NCBI GenBank assembly: GCA_002751075.1
Contig: NAOQ01000336.1
Coordinates: forward strand, 23,297-34,185
Reading direction: 5' to 3'
Source of the DNA: Ichthyophonus hoferi
Lineage: Eukaryota > Opisthokonta > Ichthyosporea > Ichthyophonida > Ichthyophonidae
Length of the DNA stretch: 10,889 nt
Shown here: piece by piece, positions 1 to 8,037 of the stretch
Position numbering within the stretch: position 1 is the first letter of the stretch
Layout: each line of letters starts with the position of its first letter
Translations under genes and position numbers: made by a program
The notes under the pieces: model-generated
Seen by the model: only the letters and a program-made list of their open reading frames with translations
The model's database searches: none
Told to the model about the DNA's origin: nothing

Positions 1-645
1 TCAGCGATGAGATTGCTACATATTTATAATTAAATGAAAAGGTACCGGGGACCTTTACTGATTATTTCCGTTTTCATTTATATTTTTCCGACCTTTATCG
101 TGCGCGTCAATAACGGTTAACACACGGTTCAGTTGTTTTTATTATTATAAATAGGACTGATTGAAAAGATTAGTATTGGCTAATCCAACTTATGATAGGT
201 CACAGAGACCCACCAGAATTGTCTGATACTTTGAAGCCCAATGTGAATTAATTAGATAATTATAATTATAATTATTTTGCTTACTACATATGTAGCTATA
301 TTTGGCATAAAATGTTTTAATTAAACTGCTATAAGTAGTTAAGACGGTATATATATGGCTAAGAGAGCGACCAATCAAAATGGTAGTGCAACCTGATTGT
401 TATCTTGCCTTATCATTTGTAGTAACACTGTATATAGGTATTTCGTTATATTCTTCCATAACTATATATACTATCTTCTTTTATAAATTTCTTTTAAAAA
501 TGTTTTCTAAATATTTTACTTAATGTGCAATTAAGAATAATTAAAATTAATACCTATGCTATACAATTACCTGCAATTATATAGATTTAATTAAAGGAAT
601 GTTTGCCATGTGCTCTAGGAATGTGATAAGCCATAGATGATTGCA

Positions 646-724
646 TATTATTATTATTATTATTATTACTATTATTATTACCATTATTATTTGTTAATAA
701 TATTATTAATCATAATATTATTAT
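646..724. repeat. (ATT)n microsatellite
   Basis: Imperfect TTA/ATT trinucleotide run, interrupted by single C and G changes and decaying into AATATTATT at its right end. Confidence 0.85.
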
Positions 725-772
725 GTTATGATTATTTCATTGTCTCATTGCGTTTAGTTTTCATTCTTTCCC

Positions 773-790
773 CTTTATATATAGTATTTG
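773..790 (+). promoter_or_regulatory. Possible TATA-type promoter element
   Basis: CTTTATATATAGTATTT follows a short pyrimidine stretch about 210 bases upstream of the chosen ATG. In a genome this AT-rich such a string arises easily by chance, so this is a weak suggestion. Confidence 0.15.
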
Positions 791-835
791 CATAGTTACA
801 GGTTAGCCATCATACAAATTTTACATGTCATATAT

Positions 836-946
836 TCCATACACACATATATTCCATACACACAAGCACACACGCACACACGCATATATTATAAACACAC
901 ACATACCTGCGCACACACACGACTATATATATATATATATATACAT
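836..946. repeat. CA-rich and (TA)n compound microsatellite
   Basis: Tandem ATTCCATACACACAT units are followed by CACACA runs broken by G, then by about ten TA dinucleotides at 924-942. The array ends about 45 bases before the start codon, so it probably lies in the 5' untranslated region or core promoter. Confidence 0.85.
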
Positions 947-991
947 GTACAAATAACCCCACACAAACACATTACACTAGTGTTAATTAAA

Positions 992-1110
992 ATGGCCAGT
1001 CAACAAGTTGGTATAGCGTTACGCTGGTCCGCCCAGGGACCTTTAGGATGCATTCCAGGAAGGAGTGGACATATTTCCAATAAACTTTCATCGCTCCAGT
1101 TTACTAGAAG
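992..1110 (+). CDS. Exon 1: start codon and organelle presequence
   Basis: Starts at ATG in the context TTAAAATGG and gives MASQQVGIALRW onward for 39 residues plus two bases. R11, R24, K31 and R39 are spread among S, G, L and Q, with no D or E until residue 50, as in mitochondrial or plastid targeting peptides. The donor AAG|GTGTGC leaves phase 2, exactly what exon 2 needs. The frame is also open upstream through repeat DNA, but only this ATG is followed by coding-like sequence. Confidence 0.7.
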
Positions 1111-4100
1111 GTGTGCCATACTATATATTCTCCCATGAGCATTTCATATAAACATGTGTTACATATTTGATGCCTGTGTATACCAACATTGTACAAATGC
1201 TATAATAATATTATGCAAATACGATAATAATAATATATTTATACTACATTAATAATATATTAGTATTATACTAATATTATATTTGTACTATAATAGCATC
1301 ATATTAATACTATATTAATACTCAGCTAATAACATGTATACGTAACTTGTAAAAATAAGTATGTATTTGTGCATATAGTTGAATTTATCGGATAATATAA
1401 GTGTGCAAAACTTATATATAGGTTTGACTGCCAAGCCTGCACTAAGAATGAATACATAAGGATTTATATTTATATTTTATTAAATATGTCATTTTTATCT
1501 ATTTGATTCTCTGTGTACTATTGGTTTTTGCCATATTTTAAGACCTAACATAGTGAAATAAAATCATGCACCTCATGTTTAGTGATATAAATCCAATTAT
1601 TATGTTGCAATATAGATTGTATTTTAATATATCTTACCTATACCGCTATGTATTATGGCATTATACTTATAACCATATCATATCTGTCTAAACCATTTCA
1701 ATTTTCACAGTCTGTGTACTATAAAACCCTCTGTAATTGATATAGAATCTCCCGACCACCAATTACTACCGTTAGTGCCATCGGAAAAGTCTTATAAAGC
1801 AACCACATTGGATATTCCCATATCATCGTCAGCCAATCATCAACAGTTAGATTCAGTACAGCCAAATAGAGTCAATTGTATTACTCCTCTAAGTCAATAC
1901 GCAGTTAAAAATGAGCAGGATAATTCAAAAATTACAACCAAATCAAAAGAATATAATATAAATATATTAGAAGATGGCATAAAGAAGACCAATGATAAGC
2001 CGAGCAATCAAAAATTAAAATCGAAAGAACCAACAGTCAATAGTTATGATATTTTTAAATTTAATAGATTAGCCCATGAAAAAGCACAAAATGATAAGAT
2101 AGAGAGCTCCTACAAATCACGACAAGAGAAAACTATTAGGGCTTACCTAATGCGAAAGGATAAAAACAAAAACAAGGCTATCGATGAATCAAACAATTAC
2201 TTTGCTGCCCTGGGACTTACAGGTAAACTAGTGGAACGACTGGATACCATTGGTTTAAAGGATCCCTTTGAGGTACAGCGATTGGCTATCCCTGCAGCAA
2301 TAGATGGGAGAGATCTATTATGCAAGGCACTTACAGGTGAGTGGTTGGATTAAGGTATATGTATGACGTAATGCATTATATATGGGTAGCTATGACGTAT
2401 TTACCAATGTTCTATATATTTATGTATACATCAAGAGAAAGCTTGATCGAGAAAGATGGATGAATAGATAGATAGAAATATTTATATTTATCTGAGGTTT
2501 TATAGAGAAACTGCACGTGCGTGTATATTAAATTTTATTTTATTTTATTATATCATATATATTATATGATTTTACATTATATTATATTATATTAGATAGT
2601 ATTGTATCATACATACTTTATATATTGCAGTCTTATATTACACTGCATAAGATTGTTTTATATCATATGTTATTATACCATATCATATCATAAGCCTCAT
2701 CTCATATTTATAATATTGCATTTATCTTATCATAGCCCATATTTTATATTTATTATATTTTAGTAATCCTATTACAAGTCCAATATATTCAAATAAAAAC
2801 ATGGCATTTTTAATCCACATGTTAATACAGGTCAGCCAATAGAGGATACCATTTAATAATAGCCCAACTATACTTAAATAAAATAGGGCAGTAATATGCT
2901 TTTATTAAATTAATAATAAAATTAACTAGCCAGTAATATACTTGCACTAAACCCTCTCTACCAATAGGATCCGGAAAGACGTTAGCCTATGTATTGCCTA
3001 TTATTCAGAAATTAGAATTTCCAAGATCAATGTAAGTCATGACAAGGGTCCAATAAATTGAAGTCTTACATATTTATATTTACAGGTTTATTGTGCAATA
3101 CATACTTCAAATGCTTTGTAAATCATGTGTAACTTATATGTTAAATTTACCATTATTATATATATATATATATAACACACTTTTATTGATATAATAACAT
3201 GATACTAGTGCCTAATGTGATCCTATTGGATTACAGCCACATATCCATATTGGGATGTATGATTTATCCCAATTTTTGTTACATTATAATTGGCCCAGAA
3301 ATGGATACAATATTTGATATAAATGGCTAATGATTTGTGGTCATTTTAAAAATGTAGAGATATTTAATAAAACCACTGCGCATATTTAACAGTTTTAACA
3401 TTATCATATGAATTAAGTTGATTTTTAAGCAATAGTATGGATATATTTCCCATATCGTGTGATATATATATGCATTGGTCTATACACTCATATAATTATA
3501 AATATACAATCATATTGCCAGTATACGATTGAGTACATATATATATATTGGCCCACTTGAACATAAAAATATCCAAAAAATATATGTTTTCTTTCACATA
3601 CCCACAATTAATCAATTAATTGGCAATATAATTATATAATTACATACCCACCAACCCATCTCACCTGTCCAAATATAAGCCTATCGATTAATTAATTCCT
3701 CACTTAATTAATTAATTATATCATTGCTTCTCCTTTCCCTACCCTAATCTAATCTAGGTATGACGTGATCAACCAACCCCGGGCCTTGGTTATAGCTCCT
3801 ACCAGGGAACTAGCTAAACAGATTGCAGAGGAGTTTGATGGACTGAGTTCATTAACTACAGCACTGTGTATAGGAGGTATATCTAAGAAGGAACAGGTAC
3901 GATTGGTACATTTTTAATAATATATACAGTAGTTATAATATATAGTATATATATAAGTGTATAAAGTATATGGTGCATACACTGTGCATAGAAGGTATAT
4001 CTAAGAAGGAACAGGTATAATTGATACATCTATAATAGTATATATAGTGTTATATATAGCAGTATGTAATCTTAATATATAGTTTATAGTATATATCATA

Positions 4101-7100
4101 GTAGTCAGCACATCCAAGAAAGACGTGTAAGATTAATGAATATGACTTTTGGAAATAGATATTAGTAAGGGATGGGAGCCAATCAATAATAGCTACATTA
4201 CCATAAAAAGGGAGAGGGGTGAAAGATAACCCAATAATATCTGATTATGTTATTTAGTGAACGGGAAGTTAGTGAATGAACCAATGCAAAATAAGGATAG
4301 AATCTAGCCACCCAATAGAATGCCTTAGTTATAATGTCTTCACTGATATTAAAGTTGTTTATATTCCTTTTATAATATATTTTTTTTCTTTAAAAGAGGC
4401 TGCCTTCCTTTTTTCCCTTTCTGTTATTTGTGATCTACCAATCAATGTAAGTCATTATATACAGATAATTTAAAGGATATTAATTATTGGTTAATGTAGA
4501 GGAAGTTAGAGGAGGATAGAGGAGGCTAAAGAAAGGGAAAAAAGTATAATTACAGATGGGAGAGTAGATCAGAGAGCCAGTCAAACTAAAGAAGGCTTGC
4601 AAGGGAGCAATAATACGTTTGTCTTTAATTAGTTGTTTGAATGTCCCTATAATATAGTATATATCTAGAGTAAATAATATATAAATGTATAAATATAATA
4701 TTTATTATGCGTAATCTTAATTAAATAATCCTTGGTATACATATAAATTTTAAACTTACTCATCTACCAATCATTATATAGAAATCACAATTTAAACGTC
4801 ATGTAGATGTTGTGGTTGGCTGTATAGGACGCCTACATGAGGCAGTATATAACAAATTAATTAATATCTCAGGTAGGTAATTGGTTGTTAAGACATTTTA
4901 AAAACTATTTATTTTTAGTGCACAAATCATTATATGCGCATTGATTGTAAATTGTTTCACATTTTTATTTATTGTTAATATAGAAATAAATGTGTACGTA
5001 ATTAATTACAAGCATCTTATAAAGTTAACGGTTTGTGATACACAAATTAACTTATGGGATTAATTATAAAAAAATGAAATTTATTTATTTTTAATAAACG
5101 AACCAATATATATAAGTGATTGGATGTAAAGAAAGTCTGTAAATTGGTCTATTTAAATACAACAATCATTATATGCACGTTAGGGTATATCATTTTAATT
5201 TTAGTTAGCTCCGTGTAATATGGTTTTGTTTGCAATATTCTTATCATACCTATATATGCTATCATACTCTAGTGATCTTTATGTAATTATAGAAAGGGGC
5301 TTATAAAATGAGCCAATCGGGACATGGATATAGTGAAGAGAGTACTGATAATGGGACAATTAGAGATCAATACTGTAGTGATCGATGAGGTGGACAAGTT
5401 GATTGACTGCGACTCAAGGTATATAGAGTGATTATATATATGTATGATAGTTTGCATGATAGTATGTATGATAATATGTATGATAGTATGTACGATAGTA
5501 TGTATGACAGTGTGTATGATAGGATAAATGATAGTATGTATGATAGTATGTATAATGGTATGTATGACAATATGCATGATAGAATACATGATAGTATGTA
5601 TGGTAGTGTGTACGGCAGTATACATAATAATATGTATGATCATATGTATGGTAGTATATATGGTAGTATGTATGATAGTATGTATGATATATTTTTATCC
5701 CCAACAGCTATATATTTTATTGTAATCATTTGAAACCTATAGAAAATTAAAAATTAAAATAATAGTTTAAAGTGAAAGACTTATCCAATGATTCTTAATG
5801 CAGGAAAAAATTAGAGGAGTTAATTGAATCAACGCAGCGCCCATGCCAACTTTTATTCTTTAGTGCAACACTTAATAAGGATGTCAAGTATAAACCCCCG
5901 ATATTCATTAATGGATGCGCCTGGAGATTTTATTGTTGCTTTGTTTTGTATTTGTGTTTTTTTGTTTGTTTGAAAGTTACGATTCCATGTTTTTAGAAAG
6001 TGGGTTTTGTTATGATTTTTTATTTTACAATATAGTATAGTATAGTATAATATTAGTACAGTATGATATCACATAATATGATATAATACGCATGTGTTGA
6101 TTACGCGAAGTTTTATTATTTATTTTATTCTATTTTAGCCTTATATATTCTGTTACTCTTTTAACTATATTCATTGATTGGACATTGTATTATCTTTAAT
6201 TAGACTGTCTTATTAGGATAACATATAAATGTGCGCTTGTGCTTGCCATAAATGACATCAACCATATATAAATTCCCCCTCCTTATTGTATATTTACCTT
6301 TTCAGTCCCCTAGTATTCCGATATTTTCTGTCTTTTAATATTATGCATTAGGTATGGTTTCCAAGAGATATGTTTAGTACTAAGTGCACACAGTACATGC
6401 ATTAACAATATGATTGGTTACAGGACTATGGCTGAGAAATATATGACTAATATAGAGGATATAGATATAGTGGGAGACAATAATACTACTATACCAAAGG
6501 AGGTAAGGGATAAGGAGGAAAAGGAGGAGGGAGAGGGAGGGAGAGAGGGGCAAGGAGAATTTGGTTTCAAAATAGATGAATAGAGAAGGAAGAGGTGCGA
6601 AAAGTATAGAGTGTAATTATATGTAGTAATAGAGAAAACGATAAACTCTAGCTACATTTACATCTATTCCTCCAATCACATTATACCGTTATGATTAAAA
6701 TCAAACTAATACTTACAGCTCATCAGTTACTCTGTGATGTTAATACTAAATTCCACCTATCTCTTTGATCAACCAATCAATTTCTTTTATTCTTGTTTAT
6801 ATCCCAATGTTTTAATGTTAAAATTTAGTAGTATTTGTTGAATGACAACAAGAACTTATAAAAAAGTAAAAACTATGATTGATTTGTTAATTTTTAATGT
6901 AATTTTCAAGATTAGATATTACGTATAGCAACAAAATTGTTAATATTTATCATCCTCCTACAATACCCAACAATAGACCTCCATATGATGTGAAAAATAT
7001 AACATTCCCCCTCCCCCTCTCTCCCTTTCCCCCAACCCTCAATAATTTATAAATTTATACAAAAACTATAATTGGAAGTTAATTTTTAATATATTTTTAA

Positions 7101-8003
7101 AGTAATATTCAATAGCTTATAGCAGAAAAATCATTAATATGATAGTCCTATAAGAGTATAAGGGGTCTATAATGTGGAAATTCAAACGAACCCCCACCTC
7201 CCCTAGATAAAGCACCAGGCCATAGTAGTCAAGGGGTTCTTAGCTCAGAAGCAGATTACCCTAGACTTACTTCTCATGCACAGAGCTTCAGCCAGTATTA
7301 TATTTGTAAACACAATTAGAGAGGTACGTAGGCAGCTAGTATTTTATAGTATTTTAATTCCGGTCTGTCGTTGGGTGTAGTATTATATTTGTAAACACAA
7401 TTATAGAGGTAGGCAGTTATGATTTTATGGCATTTTAATGCCTGCCTGTGATTGGGTGTAGTATTATGTTTGTAAATACAATTAGAGAAGTAGGCAGCTA
7501 TTATTTTATAATATTTTAATGCCTGGTTGTGATTGGGTTTATGGTGTAGGTTTGTGTGTTATATACTAGAATATTCCATACGCCCTCCTTTTATTCCATT
7601 TTGAGCATGAATCCCCTGGAATATTCAGTTATTTTAAATAAATCTGGTGATTGATAGATATTTATAGATAGAGTCACGCAGAATGATGTTTGATTTTAAT
7701 GCTAGACTAATTAATTAGAAGAGAGAGACATAACGGAGATGTATTAATAAGGGCATGGGATACAGGCAGAGAGCTGGAGTTATTGGCTGAGGGAGAGGGG
7801 GGTCATGGTTTTTACACTGCACTCCGATGTCGTACGTATTGTATTACCTTGTGCATATATACACTGTTATATCTGTTTCTGCCTATTTATCTATTTATAT
7901 ATGTATGTATGTTTGTATGTATATATATATATATATATGTATACATGTGTGTATATATGTATGTATGTATGTTTGTATGTATATATATATATGTATACAT
8001 GTG

Positions 8004-8037
<34 letters not shown>

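Larger units (their letters stand above)
1..991. other. Upstream non-coding region
   Basis: AT-rich sequence with no reading frame I can support. The first 130 bases are somewhat richer in CpG and contain a small hairpin (AAAGGT at 38-43 with ACCTTT at 51-56). They could be the 3' flank of a neighbouring gene, but only about ten open codons precede the first stop. The rest is simple-sequence DNA leading to the start codon at 992. The promoter of the helicase gene must lie here. Confidence 0.6.
3897..4781 (+). other. Intron 4 (885 bases, the longest)
   Basis: Donor GTACGA, acceptor ATTATATAG. It holds two decayed copies of the exon 4 end, a purine tract (4202-4220), and a 15-base complementary pair of tracts at 4408-4422 and 4530-4544. 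A stretch at 4397-4446 has both an AG acceptor and a GTAAGT donor. No separate gene is supported. Confidence 0.75.
6503..7206 (+). other. Intron 8 (704 bases)
   Basis: Donor GTAAGG opens directly into a purine-only tract; acceptor CCTCCCCTAG follows a pyrimidine tract. A second pyrimidine tract lies at 7005-7035. Otherwise AT-rich with no gene. Confidence 0.75.

Noticed and set aside
190-378. Minus-strand 62-codon frame near the left edge
   Set aside because: Composition (N, Y, S, I) is that of random AT-rich DNA, and no motif or splice partner was found.
788-991. Upstream in-frame extension of exon 1 through CA/TA repeat DNA
   Set aside because: The translation (IYIYIH, THTHTR) is microsatellite. 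The ATG at 992 is where coding-like sequence begins.
3026-4455. A 15-base exact match, ATCAATGTAAGTCAT, at 3026 and 4441
   Set aside because: It includes a donor consensus, but a match of this length is not surprising in an 11-kb AT-rich window, and the flanks do not align.
4276-4473. Plus-strand 65-codon frame in intron 4
   Set aside because: It lies within an intron, out of the helicase frame, and has no recognisable motif. Its F/L-rich part is simply the T-rich tract.
5287-5733. Open frames on both strands made of MYDS- or IHTI-type repeats
   Set aside because: They are translations of the 12-base array in intron 6. The unit has no stops in several frames, so long open frames are automatic.
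7770-7831. Apparent frameshift in exon 10: the frame RELELLAEGEG followed by LHSDV in another frame across a run of six G
   Set aside because: Starting the exon at the acceptor ATACAG (7765) gives AESWSYWLRERG and LHSDV in one uninterrupted frame that matches exon 9 in phase and the family pattern. No shift is needed.
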